Shown: piece by piece, positions 20,503 through 31,200 of the stretch | Position numbering within the stretch: the stretch's first letter is position 1 | Layout of the letters: every line of letters starts with the position of its first letter | From: Blepharisma japonicum | Lineage: Eukaryota > Ciliophora > Heterotrichea > Heterotrichida > Blepharismidae | Length of the DNA stretch: 64,000 bases | Assembly: GCA_949751835.1 (NCBI GenBank) | Contig: CATKHK010000062.1 | Span: 1-64,000 of the forward strand | Reading direction: 5' to 3' | The notes under the pieces: model-generated | Databases searched by the model: none | Told to the model about the DNA's origin: nothing | The model's input: the letters and a program-made list of their open reading frames with translations, nothing else | Translations under genes and position numbers: made by a program

Positions 20503-21477
20503 TTAAGTTGCCAATTTCTTCAAACTCTGTGGTCTATCATACTCAGAAAAGCTTCTGAAATGCTTATGTGACATAATATCTGATTTCTTAAGCATCGTAA
20601 TCTTCTTAAACGAACTATTTATTTCATGTCAAACGCCATAAGGCGACGAGTCTTTAGCCGATTCGTTCCCACCAAGTGATTTTCTTGACGCTTTTCGTAT
20701 TTTTACATCCCTTATAGGAGTTCTATCCTTTATTTGACTATTAAACCTCAAAATTCCTAGTGGTTTTTCTTCCAGTTTCTTTTTCAAATACCCAGAGTTT
20801 ATGATTGTCCTTTGGTCAAGTTTTTTTAAATTTATAACGTTTTTCTCTATATTCAGCTGACTTTTTATTTTTTCGTTTTCTTTTTCTTTATCTTCTACCA
20901 CAGTTTTCAATTTGGCTAACTCAATTTCCAGCTGTTTAATATTTTTCTCTTTATTTTCGCTTTCCTCTGTAATTTGTTGTAGCTTTTCTTCATATTTCTT
21001 CTTCATCTTGTCTATCTCTTTGTAGCTTTCTCTATACGAGACTGCTTTTTCCTCTTTTGTTTGTTTTGGGCTGTGTCCTAGTTTTAAATCTAGCCTAAGT
21101 TTTAGTTGGTTTTTAGGCATTTTAACGTTTTTATTCCCTTTTTCATATTCTTCAACTTTGCTTTTAGCTAGATCTAGCTGTAGTTTCATTTGTTGCTCAA
21201 TTTTTATATGTGTTCTTATATCAGCTTCAAGTTTTTGAAGCATTTTTTCGAATTGATCGGCTCGGTTTATAAGCTCAGCTGCTTCAGTAGTTTTGAATTG
21301 TTTTTTGAAGTTGAGCAAGTCTGTGATAATGTCTTTCAGATTTTCCAAAATTTCATAAGGTTGTAGATCATCAAGAGTGTCTAACTCTTCTTCAGTCATC
21401 GGAGCTTCGTCGATATCACAATTTGTAGTGAAAGTATATTTAAATAGGTCGTATATTTTCTTCTCTATATCTTCCAT
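20503..21477 (-). CDS. Coiled-coil protein, unknown
   Basis: 324 aa, read through one TGA (20629-20631), which adds 42 residues to the C-terminus. The N-terminal ~75 residues are acidic and helical (PMTEEELDTLDDLQPYEIL, then DIITDLLNFKKQF); ~75-215 is coiled coil rich in Lys/Glu; the C-terminus is basic and Ser-rich. No specific family recognised. Such proteins are common in ciliate basal bodies and cortex. Confidence 0.7.
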
Positions 21478-22129
21478 CCTAGATGGCTATTTTAAATATG
21501 CAATAAATAATCATTTAAACGATGAAAATTAATTATTTTTAAATTTGGCAATAATAATGATGCATTGATTTTACATAAAAATTATAATACAATATTATCT
21601 CAATGATATAAATATAATGTATAAATATAATTCAGTAAGCAGGTTTTTATAGCGTTTTAAGGCAAGATGGTTATTCGAGTTATCTCAAATTTATTATAGT
21701 AAAATTTGGAAATTTTATATATAAAACTGCGTATTAATAAGCTCTAATAAGATAACTTTAAGAAGACAGATTTTTAACTAAGAAAGATAAAATTATTTAA
21801 ATAATAAAAGGAGAAACAATTTAAAATTTTTGTCGAATAATTAATATTCCAAAGGAAGCATAAAATAAAGGAAAAGAAAATCTTGAGATTTGAATTTATT
21901 CATCTCAAAGCGGTGAAATTTTTGATCTGCGTTAAAATAGCTATCTGGATTTTTTCCTCATCAGATATAAAAAATTTTTCTTGTCAAATTTTCCAAAAAT
22001 GTTTATGTAGACTGACACTAAAGATTTGTTTAAATGCTAAATTTGCTGAACAAATTGTTTAGTCAGCACAAAGATGTTAACTTAATTTATAAACTAATTT
22101 TTCAATAAAAATAAACAGCATTCAAATAA
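21478..22129. other. AT-rich divergent spacer
   Basis: About 650 nt between two divergent genes, very AT-rich. It should hold both promoters, but I can name no element. Confidence 0.45.
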
Positions 22130-22762
22130 ATGCATAGTCCCCAAGTGAAACCCACAACACGGGTGCAAACCTCATCCTTTCAAGGCAAAAAGCCTTCAAA
22201 AAAGACCCTTACAATTACTCCTGAAATGGATCCATCTCTATACATTATTTTATCAAAAAGTCCAGTTACATCATCTACACACAAAAGCCCTTCAAAGTGA
22301 GCTGAAAGCAATGAAGATCTCAATGAAATGTGCCGCAGGCTACTAGAAGAGCAGCAGAAATTAAAGCAGCAGCTCAAAGACCAAGAAATATTGATCCATA
22401 AGCTGAGAGGAGAGTCCCGAAGCCAATTATCCAGATATAAAGAGCCTTTAAAAATGTTTCAAGAAGCTGTCAGCAATTTAGAAAAAGACAGAAAAGTCAA
22501 AGAGCTGCTTTTAAGACGATCAGAAACCCCCACTTCAATAGGCTCAGTAGCTAACAAATTTAAGCTGCCTGAGGTAAAACTAAGGTCAGAGCGATGTGTT
22601 TCTCTAAATGCCAGAAACATATCCCCTGGAAATGAAGAAAATTTTACATTCAGGCCTGGGAATAGTAGTGCTAAATCTCCATCACGGCATATTCGGTTTC
22701 CTTATGATGTGTTTAGCAAGAGGATTAAGAGGAAAAGATACCTTTCCAACCAAATTGAATAA
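22130..22762 (+). CDS. Hypothetical protein with short coiled coil
   Basis: 210 aa, read through one TGA (22299-22301). The N-terminal 55 residues are disordered and rich in Ser/Thr/Lys (QGKKPSKKTLTITPE). Residues ~62-125 form a coiled coil (RRLLEEQQKLKQQLKDQEIL). The C-terminus is basic with SP sites (ISPGNEE, AKSPSRHIRF) and ends in Arg/Lys-rich SKRIKRKRY. No family recognised. Confidence 0.62.
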
Positions 22763-22845
22763 TAATATAACGAATGTAATTAAACTGCTAATTTAAAGGA
22801 TTTAAAGTATTAGAAAAGCTTAATAGATACTTATAATAAAATAAT

Positions 22846-23802
22846 ATGTCAAATGATGCAATAAATAGCAAGCTTTATAATATCAGCATTATTGGATCAC
22901 TTATTACAGGTATTTTTACTTGTAAACAAACTTACAGCTATTTTCAACTGAGCCGTCTTAAAGATTTCTCAGTCTCTGAATTGTCAAATTCTAAGACCTT
23001 GCCATCTTCCTATGTATGCGTATCAGGAAATGTAGGAAACCACAACACCTTTAACGTAACTTAAATGTAGTCTTTGACGTCTAAACAAAACCTCAAAGTG
23101 GTGTATTCTGATTATTATGATACCAAATATAACCAACTAGGCACAAAAATAAGCACTTCTAATAAAAAGATAGTCAAAGAGTTTTCTCTTACTCAAGGAA
23201 AGCAACAAATTTTTATCCAGCCTACAAAAGAAACTTATATAACAGTCTCGAGAGCATATGCTGAACAAAGCGCACTTCCAGTTTCTTGACCTGGGATGAT
23301 TCGGTCTATTTTATCATCCGTTTTCTTTTTTATCACAAAAATTTTCTTAATAAACGTCGAAGTATCCCAAAGTATAATTGAAGATGTCATTCCAAAGGAC
23401 TCAAATATCTGTGCTATTGGAGAAATCAAGCATGTAGGAGAAAAGATTAAAATAATCCCTGACTATATTGCGTATTCTAAAGAAATAATCCTTCAAGAAA
23501 AAAAAGTGGTGTTATATTTTCTATATGGTCTACAAGCACTTTTTGGTGGTTATATGATATGATATTTAAATAAACAAGCACAGAGAAGAAGAATTAGAAG
23601 AGAAGACGAAGAAAGGAACAGAGAGGTCGTAATTCGCATGCCAGCTGGCTTTGAGTGCTGCATCTGTTTAGAAAACCCTCGAAATGTCATCACAGACCCT
23701 TGCAAACACCTCAGCATCTGCCAGCGCTGCTCAGAAAACCTAGAAGCTTGCCCTATTTGTAGGACTCCTATTACTGCAAAAACCAGGGTTTATTTTACTT
23801 AA
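22846..23802 (+). CDS. MUL1: MUL1/MAPL-like membrane E3 ubiquitin ligase
   Basis: 313 aa in two exons; the 15-nt intron is 23056-23070 (gtaacttaaatgtag, phase 0). Two TGA codons give Trp143 and Trp234. An N-terminal membrane segment (~12-30) is followed by a beta-rich region corresponding to the GIDE/BAM domain (residues ~55-210), a second membrane helix (~216-236, FLYGLQALFGGYMIWYL), and a C-terminal C3HC4 RING (~267-303; CCICLENP, CKHLSICQRC, CPIC). This order is that of MUL1, a mitochondrial or peroxisomal outer-membrane ubiquitin/SUMO ligase; plant SP1 in plastids is similar. The GIDE domain is poorly conserved, so localisation is uncertain. Confidence 0.8.
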
Positions 23803-23869
23803 TTTATTGTCAATTCCTTCATAATTTGAATTGATTAATCTTAAAGTTCAAAAATGGCTTATAATATTT

Positions 23870-25456
23870 ATGTCAGGCCCAATTCCTTTCCCTAGTCTTC
23901 CAGGCTTTGCCCCTCATCATGACCCTACAGTAAAAATTACCTAGAAAACCCAGCACAAGCGTGTTAGTGCCCAAAAGCAAGAAGAAAACAAAGATTACGT
24001 AACTGCTAGCTAGGCAAATCGTCCTCTTCCATCATATCCTCTCCCAAGACGTGAAAGTCCTGAAAAGCCTGACCAAACTCGTATGATGGACACCCAATGG
24101 ATCTCTACAACACATTCAGTCCATGTACCTATGAATTCTGAAGAAATCACTGACCAATTTGAGCCTACCTTTGTAAAAATGGACCGACAAGTTTTGCGAT
24201 TTTTCGGATATTTTAAAGAACCAGTTGTAGAAAGCAACTTAGAGCACTTCAGAGTGAAAAAATTGATCATTTATTATTATTTAGAAGATCATACTTTGTC
24301 TGTGATAGAGCCAAGAGAAGTAAATTCTGGCACTCCACAAGGACCGTTTATTAAGAGACAAGCCATACTTAAAAATGATAGGAGCGGAATGGCCATTGTG
24401 CCAGGTGATTTAAGGGTAGGAGAGAATATTGTGATTTTCGGGAAAAATATTAGGATTGTGGACTGTGACCAATATACAAGGGAATTTTATGATGTAAATG
24501 GAATGAGCCAAGGACCAGCTGAAGAGTTACCTAGTGACCCTTTTGCGAAAAAGAAAGGAGAAAAAGTAGTGCTGGTAAAAGATGCAGCTATGAAAGAGTT
24601 TTTGGAAAAATCATTGGGAGGAGGCAGACCAAAGCCTCAGAAACAGTTTTTGGACCATGATAGAAAGGTTTTAAGGTTTTTCAGTTCTAGTGGAGGAGAG
24701 CATTTCATTTTGCATTATTATCTAGCCGATGATACTGTAGAAATATTAGAAATCCACTACCCAAATGATGGAAAAGTTGAATTTCCAGTCTTTCTCAGAA
24801 GAAATAAGCTCCCTAAGAAGTTTGCAATCGGCCAACCAGGTCAGCAACCAGAAGAAAACTCTTTAAAAGAATACGAAATTGAGCCAAACATGACTTTACA
24901 AATCTACAATCGCCAATTTTTAATTGACAGCGCTGACGAATTTACAGTAAACTACTACAGACAGCACTATTCCAGAGTTTTTCCATTAGGACCAATCCCA
25001 GACCCTCCTGAGCGTGAAGTAAATAATATTGTAATCCCTCCCCATGACGGTTTAGGCAGTGAAGAAGATTCTTTAGGCTACGTTTACCGTCTTATCCCTA
25101 AGCCTCCTAATAAAGACTACTTCAAGTTTATTGACAACTCCCATAGAATTTTAAGATGGACAGCTAGGTTTAACTCCCCTCAGCCAGAAGACGTAGACCG
25201 TAGGTTCATTATTTGTATGTTCCTAAATGACGATACTCTACAAATCCATGAAATCCCACAAAGAAACTCAGGAATTGTGGAAGGAAAATTCTTGATCAGA
25301 GGGAGATACAAAAACGAGAACAGGAATAATGAGTATTTCCACCCAGCTGATTTTATTTTAGGTACTGATTTGACGGTGAATAGATATAGATTCCACATTG
25401 AGAGCTGTGATGAGCATACTCAGAAGTGGATGGAAGAGCATCTGGGGCATTATTAA
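23870..25456 (+). CDS. EFHC1: Triple-DM10 axonemal protein (EFHC/Rib72-like)
   Basis: 518 aa in three exons; two 15-nt introns lie 54 nt apart, 23930-23944 (gtaaaaattacctag) and 23999-24013 (gtaactgctagctag), both phase 0. The start at 23870 gives MSGPIPFPSLPGF, like the LPGF/LPFLPG start of EFHC proteins. Three DM10 domains begin near residues 98 (QVLRFFGYF), 250 (KVLRFFSSS) and 408 (RILRWTARF). EFHC1/2 and Rib72 are inner-junction proteins of doublet microtubules. The protein stops right after the third DM10 and has no C-terminal EF-hand, unlike EFHC1. The gene begins 67 nt after the MUL1-like gene. Confidence 0.9.
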
Positions 25457-25576
25457 GTAATACTTTAAATATTTCTTTCTGGCTTTATCTTTAAACAATA
25501 CAAAATTAGCTATAAGAATAATAGATAACTAGTAAATAAGCCAAAACAAAAAAATTATTTGACCAAAAGTTGTCAG

Positions 25577-25795
25577 TTATTTAGGTCTCGCAATGGTGTC
25601 AACATGTCTTTTCTGCTCCTCCCTTAACGTCTCAAAGTACTTCGCAGAAAATGCTATGATATCGCTTGGGTTATTTCTAATCACTTCTTTCGAGTAATTC
25701 TTTAGAATTAGTGGTAACTCTTCAGGGACTGAAATTTGTTCAGCTGAGAACAATCTCATTTCTTTGATATCTGCCATATTATTTTTATTATTCAA
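25577..25795 (-). CDS. RIIa/dimerisation-docking domain protein (radial-spoke RSP11/ropporin type)
   Basis: 72 aa (66 if Met7 is used). The core VPEELPLILKNYSKEVIRNN and the following DIIAFSAKYFETL fit the RIIa dimerisation/docking fold of ropporin, SPA17 and radial-spoke protein 11 (PELPxxLKxFxKxxIRxxPxDxxxFxxxYFxxL). Proteins of this size usually dock to amphipathic helices of A-kinase-anchor-type partners in the axoneme. Nothing follows the docking domain, so it is the minimal form. Confidence 0.82.
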   Translation of the reverse strand: MNNKNNMADIKEMRLFSAEQISVPEELPLILKNYSKEVIRNNPSDIIAFSAKYFETLREEQKRHVDTIARPK

Positions 25796-25869
25796 ATAAA
25801 ATTTGTTTTGGCTTCTAGGATAAACATTGCTAATTATTAATAAAGTATTATGAACATTAAATTAGTTAA

Positions 25870-26472
25870 TTAGTCTTGTGAGCTAAAGCTATCATCTTTA
25901 GTCAACGGCAACCTAATTTCACTGGCAACTGTTCCCAGTCCTTGCCCTTTTCTGTGTTTTTTATATTTAAATCTTTGGAAGCTTGATGAGGGGACTTGAA
26001 GGCTTTTTTTGATTTTTTCTTCTTCTGCTTCGCTAAATGAGGTGTCTTTTTCGTCTGAACTTTCTATATTGGTAATATTTATGTTAATTTTGTGTTCATC
26101 GGTTCTGTGCTTTGATCCCAAAGTTGTTTGGCACCGAAACTCGAAATTTTTTAGGTCAGGATGGATTCTCTGCTTATATTTAAACCTCGGAGATAGGTCA
26201 ATTCCTTCTAATCCGTTAGGAGAGAAGGGAGAACAAGGAGAATTGGAGCCTAAAATATGCTTTTCTAGGCTAGGAAGCTTCTGATTCAGGGACCCTCTTC
26301 TGTTTTTATTGCAAAAATCGCTAAAACCTTCATATACAGGATTTTGGGGAGTTAGATAATGGTCAATTCTTGGGCTGTTTTTAGGCTTGAAGTGGAATTC
26401 CTTCGGATCCACTGAAGGGAGTTTTATAAGTTTTTTTGGTTCCATTTTTATAAAAATTAATGGCATTCTCAT
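25870..26472 (-). CDS. Hypothetical Ser/Pro-rich protein
   Basis: 200 aa, or 191 if translation begins at Met10 (MEPKKLIKL), which I prefer because the first nine residues are hydrophobic and unlike the rest. It is basic and disordered with many SP sites (KNSPRID, SPCSPFSPN, LSPRFKYK) and an acidic Ser cluster (SSDEKDTSFSEAEEE), both typical of phosphoproteins. No domain recognised. Confidence 0.6.
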   Translation of the reverse strand: MRMPLIFIKMEPKKLIKLPSVDPKEFHFKPKNSPRIDHYLTPQNPVYEGFSDFCNKNRRGSLNQKLPSLEKHILGSNSPCSPFSPNGLEGIDLSPRFKYKQRIHPDLKNFEFRCQTTLGSKHRTDEHKININITNIESSDEKDTSFSEAEEEKIKKSLQVPSSSFQRFKYKKHRKGQGLGTVASEIRLPLTKDDSFSSQD

Positions 26473-26526
26473 TCTAGCAATTCCTTAATTATATATCATT
26501 AAAATTACTTAGAATTAAGAAATATA

Positions 26527-27585
26527 TTAAATTATTGGATAAAATCCTACCTGTTGGATTCCACACACTCCTGGCCCATCTACAATGCTAACATAAAAGT
26601 ACCCTTTATATCCAACACTCGTTCCCCATGAATTCCTTACAATCCAATATCCTGATTGCTGCTCATCATCTAAATTAAACCCCACAATAACCACAGCATG
26701 GTTTGTCGCCAGTCCGCAGCCACTTGTAATAATCCCACCGGTATAGTGTAACATAGCAGTGTCGTCAATTAGAACAGAAACCGGCTGCTGCATAACAGCT
26801 TGCATTAATGCCTCTGTACTATTAGGTTTTACTATATCATAACTTTCGATTGTTACTAGAGGATACTCAGTAATACTCTTTTTGCAGTATCCAACAGAAT
26901 TAACAAAAGGGTAATATTCTTGACTCACAAGCCCGTATTTTTTTATATACTCATAAGTACTTGGGTAGAAGCCTCCATTACACCCATTGTTGCCAAAATC
27001 AATTGAGCAGTCTGTAATTTGCTGAACGGATAGTGAGTGAAGACCTTTTCCGCTAAGTGCCCAAGCGCTTTCAACTGCAGCTGCACTTGCAAAAGAATAG
27101 CAGTTTCCACAAGTATGTTGATCTTTTATATGTGTAAGGATGCCAGGAACCTCCCTCCAGTCTGTATTTACTATGGTATCTCTAACTTCTAATTCTTTGA
27201 TATGCTCAGTTTTTATTATTTCCATAGGCCTAGAATACATTTCATGAAATTCCTCTACAGTCATGTCTGCGAATTTAGTTATTCCCTTGGTCCAAGAATG
27301 TCCTTGGGAGTTGAATTCCTTGAAGTGGGCAAGATTTTCTCTGAAGATTTGGAATCTTTTCAAGAACTCTTCGGGTGTAGGATAATTTTTATTGTAAGTA
27401 AGAATGTAGCTTTTGAATTGTTCTTGATCAAGTTCGAATTGAGAAAGACCGTTGCTATTCGAGGGAATGCTGAATTTTAAAGCGAAAACAGCAAAAATTA
27501 TTCCAATGAAGAAAAGTGAAGAAAATAAGATTAAGGATTTCTTCGACAAGCTGGTGTTATGCTTATACCTGAAATAGGACTCCAT
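26527..27585 (-). CDS. Papain-family cysteine protease (cathepsin L-like), membrane-anchored precursor
   Basis: 352 aa. A transmembrane/signal-anchor helix (~17-38, SLILFSSLFFIGIIFAVFAL) lies behind a basic start. An I29 inhibitor prodomain follows (~52-115; ERFNIN-like FKRFQIFRENLAHF), then a C1A peptidase domain from ~140. Active-site residues are visible: oxyanion Gln and catalytic Cys in DQHTCGNCYSFA, His in TNHAVVIVGF, Asn in RNSWGTSVGYKGYF. It is probably a lysosomal or phagosomal digestive enzyme. The upstream DNA carries a decayed second copy of the 5' end of this gene (see repeat at 27569-28132). Confidence 0.93.
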   Translation of the reverse strand: MESYFRYKHNTSLSKKSLILFSSLFFIGIIFAVFALKFSIPSNSNGLSQFELDQEQFKSYILTYNKNYPTPEEFLKRFQIFRENLAHFKEFNSQGHSWTKGITKFADMTVEEFHEMYSRPMEIIKTEHIKELEVRDTIVNTDWREVPGILTHIKDQHTCGNCYSFASAAAVESAWALSGKGLHSLSVQQITDCSIDFGNNGCNGGFYPSTYEYIKKYGLVSQEYYPFVNSVGYCKKSITEYPLVTIESYDIVKPNSTEALMQAVMQQPVSVLIDDTAMLHYTGGIITSGCGLATNHAVVIVGFNLDDEQQSGYWIVRNSWGTSVGYKGYFYVSIVDGPGVCGIQQVGFYPII

Positions 27586-28132
27586 TATTTATATACAGTT
27601 AGAAGCTCTGAAAAAATAATGGTGAAAGAGAAAGGTTAACAAGCTATTTTATTTGAGAATTTATATAGAAAATTGATTTAATATTTAAAAATAGAGAAAA
27701 TTTAATTGTCTATATTAAGTAACAATAAAAATATTAATCCTTTCGAATAATAAAGGTGATCAGGTATAATTAGGCAAAAATTTTCTACCATATTAATGTA
27801 GATAATGCTGCTATGTTATAAAACTTACAATTTAAATAGGAAATTTTTTAAAAAATTTTTTACATATTTATTAAGTCTATTTTATAAAATTCTGATATAG
27901 GACTCCTTTATTTATAAGTAGTTAGAGAACTCTAAGAAGGAAAAGGCTTAAAAGATGTGATTTGGAGATTTGAATAGGCTTTATATGTGTAATTAGTTGA
28001 TAAGAAAACTCAGATTATCTATAATTAAAATATGATTAAAAGCATTTTCTTTCTTATAATAAAGTTAATCAGACATGATTAGGCAATTTTTCTATACCAC
28101 ATTAATTTTAGATTATGCACATGCTATATGAT
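27569..28132. repeat. Degenerate tandem duplication of the protease 5' end and upstream DNA
   Basis: Copy A (27569-~27830) begins inside codons 2-7 of the protease gene (plus strand CTGAAATAGGACTCC) and runs upstream. Copy B (27892-~28132) begins CTGATATAGGACTCC and follows the same order: a TTATTTATA...AGTTAG block, an A/G-rich block, then AATAAAG-GATCAG-ATAATTAGGCAA-like sequence and a CCA-ATTAA block. Identity is patchy. Copy B has no protease frame after its start, so a second gene copy seems to have been lost with only its 5' border left. Confidence 0.6.
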
Positions 28133-28265
28133 TTATTAAATTAAAAATGGAATTATTTAAAATATAAAAATATTTAAGATGATTATTAAACTATTATCTA
28201 AAAATTCTCCATAAGAGTTCCCAATAGCTTTCATATTTACTGTCATGCTCAGAAAATACTTATAA
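27586..28265. other. Spacer between protease and PA200 genes
   Basis: About 680 nt of AT-rich DNA made mainly of the two copies of the duplicated protease upstream region. It should carry both promoters of the divergent gene pair. Confidence 0.5.
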
Positions 28266-31200
28266 ATGGCAAATCTCAGATTCTTTGAGCAAAATCTTCC
28301 CGATCTCTACCGGCATCGGCTGGAACAAGAGCGTGAAGACGCTGCTGACATGATAATCAAAGGCTTTCAGTCCTTTATTTCTTCATCTAACGAACAAGAA
28401 CTTATCAGCTTATGGATCCCTTCAGCCCATCGATTTTTAGATATCCACAAATTCAGTCCTGACGAACAAGTCTCAATCATCCAGACAGTTTTCAGCATAA
28501 TCAGCTTATCATCTTTATCAATAGACGCCCTTTCAAGCACAATTTCTCTATTCAATCGTCTTCTCAAGCTTCGACAGTCTATCAAAACTGAGCTGGATTG
28601 AAAAGTCCTTTACAATCTCTACAACTGGTTTGTCTCTTCTCAAGAGGCCAAGTTTTTGTTCTACGGATTTGGCCAAATTTCTTATTTATTAGGAGAATTA
28701 GCGAATTCTATGAAAAAAGCCAGGAAATTTTACTCAGAAGGTGCGACAAGAGAAATAATTGACACTTTTAGAAGGAAAATTTGCCCAGGAGGAGATATCA
28801 GTGAAGCTGTAACATTGATGACAACACTCATACCTAATAAGGGAGAGGTTGACTCATGGTGCATTGATATACTCCTTGAAGCAGTAGAATACGACCATAG
28901 GAATTTGTCAGTCATTCTTAAAGTTATTGCCTTTTTAGCTGATACTGCCAAAGCAAGCCCTGATTATAACTGGGAGCCTTATATGCCTAAATTACTAGAT
29001 TTGTCGTTAAGAGCTATACCATTATTGCCAAACCCAGCACCAAGGCCAAAAACCTATATGGACGAAAATAAAAAATTAGTCGGTTTTATGGGGAGTTTTA
29101 TGAAAAAAACCACTGGCATAGTGAAGTTTCTGATTTTTACCTTAAAAGAGCAAGGAAACTCTTTGAAGTATTTCCAGCAATGGATACAAAATATTAGAGG
29201 ACACCTTAAAGAGGAAAAAATGACTACCCATGCCTTTGTAGAGCATATAAATAAATGTGGGCATTATATGAGCAGAAGGATTAGAAGAGCAAATAAGAAT
29301 AAAACAGCTGGAGTTTCAAGCGGCTTGATCAATAAATTCTTAGACATTTTGCTACCTTGTGTAGAAGTTGTGTTCCATACCAAACATTTAGGGACACTTG
29401 ACAAGCTGTTTAACAGTTTAAGCTTTATAGCTCCAGAGCGGTTTATTTCTTTTTGTACCCAGTATTGTTCATATATTTTAGAAGATTATAATGTTTCTCA
29501 TAGCAAAGCTATAGAAGTGATGAGACAAACTCTCCGTGCAACATTGGATTCTAAAGTATATAATCATGATATTACTGAACTTCCTTTACTTATAGAGAAA
29601 GGCCTTCAAGAATTAACATCTAGCGATATTGATAAAGCTTGTAAAGTCTTAGACTATTATGCAGTCCTTGGTTCTACCATTGCCCTTGATGACTCAGCAG
29701 GCGACGGAATCAGAGAATGGGGTCAAAGCTTCATGGAAAGATTATTAGACACCCTTAGCAAACTTGAAGAAAAATCTGAAGAAAAAGAACAGAAACCAGA
29801 AAAACCTACATTTAGCTTATTTGAAAGACAGCCATTTAATATAGAAAAATCATTGAAAAACTGTATGAGAGCTTTATCCTCCAGTGTAGGCATTGATATT
29901 TTTTATTTCTGGGTCAATGATTTCCTGGAATATATAAAATTCAATGCTTGTAACAATGCCCAGCACGAATTCGGGATAATTGCTGCTGAAATGACAAGAA
30001 GGCACCCTCAAAGAGTCCTAGGAAATTTATTAGAGCTCGTAAAAAATAGGACTATAAAAAATGGAGAAATCTCGTCCAGAAGTCCAAAAGAAATTTCTTG
30101 GCTTGTAGGAATATTGGCGAGTTCTATGAAATTTGGGGGGGATTATTTGGTGAATATTAGAGGACAATTAGAAGAGCTGATTAGCGTTTTTATAAAAAAT
30201 GAAAGTGAAAAGATATATGAAATGGCTGGAGATCTGATAGGAAGCTATATAGAAGGACTTGTAACGATTTATCCGACTTCTTATCATCCATTTTTGCCAA
30301 GCTTTGTAGATAGTCATATGGATTATAATCAATATAGAGGAAGTGTTGGGCAACAGACAGAAGGGACTGATATGGAAATTTCGTGGTATAAGCCATCTGA
30401 CGCTGCTCTTATAATTGCTAAAGAATTGGCTGTAGCTCATTTATTTTCAATAAATCCTGAAGCTGCTAAAGATGAGCTTAAAAAGAAACTCGCAATCGCC
30501 TCAAGCGTTTTACCATCGCTTTCTACATTAGAATCTGTATCCACCACAAGTCCAGGCACCTTCAGAGTCTCAACAGGTCTTGAAAACCTCAACATCCCTG
30601 CAGAACTTTTAGACTCCCAAAAAATTTTTTCCGAGACCTTAAAATCCCTTTCATCTTCCCAATTAATCCTAAATGACTCAAATTTAGCTGAAACCCTCAT
30701 AAAGCTGATTACCTCAGCCTTAAAAAACAACGACCTCTGCATTACTGAAATCAAGCAAGAAGAAGCCAAACTTCGTATGTTAAGAAACCGAGTAGGTAAC
30801 CCACTAGTCCCATTTTTCCAAAAAAATCATAGCGAAACCCGCATTTATCAGATCGAAAAAGCATATATCCATCATAATATGAGAATTGCCACTAGGCTCT
30901 CACAGAAAAGATGTATAGAGCACTATCAAGATTTACTAGATATTATCATCAAGCTATGCATGCACCAGCTAAAATCAGTGCGTGGGACTGCTAAATCTAG
31001 CTTAAAAAAGGTCATAAGTAACAACTTTTTGTATGGCCAAGAAGTAATTGCATATGTTTGGCAAAAAATTGAGGAAAAAATAGCAGAAGTCTGGGTAACG
31101 AGGAATGAAGAAGACGTTAAAGCAATTTTGGAAATTATTAGTGAGAAAGGAGAGATATGGAAAAGAGGGGTGGTGACTAAGATGTATTTAGCGCCTAATA

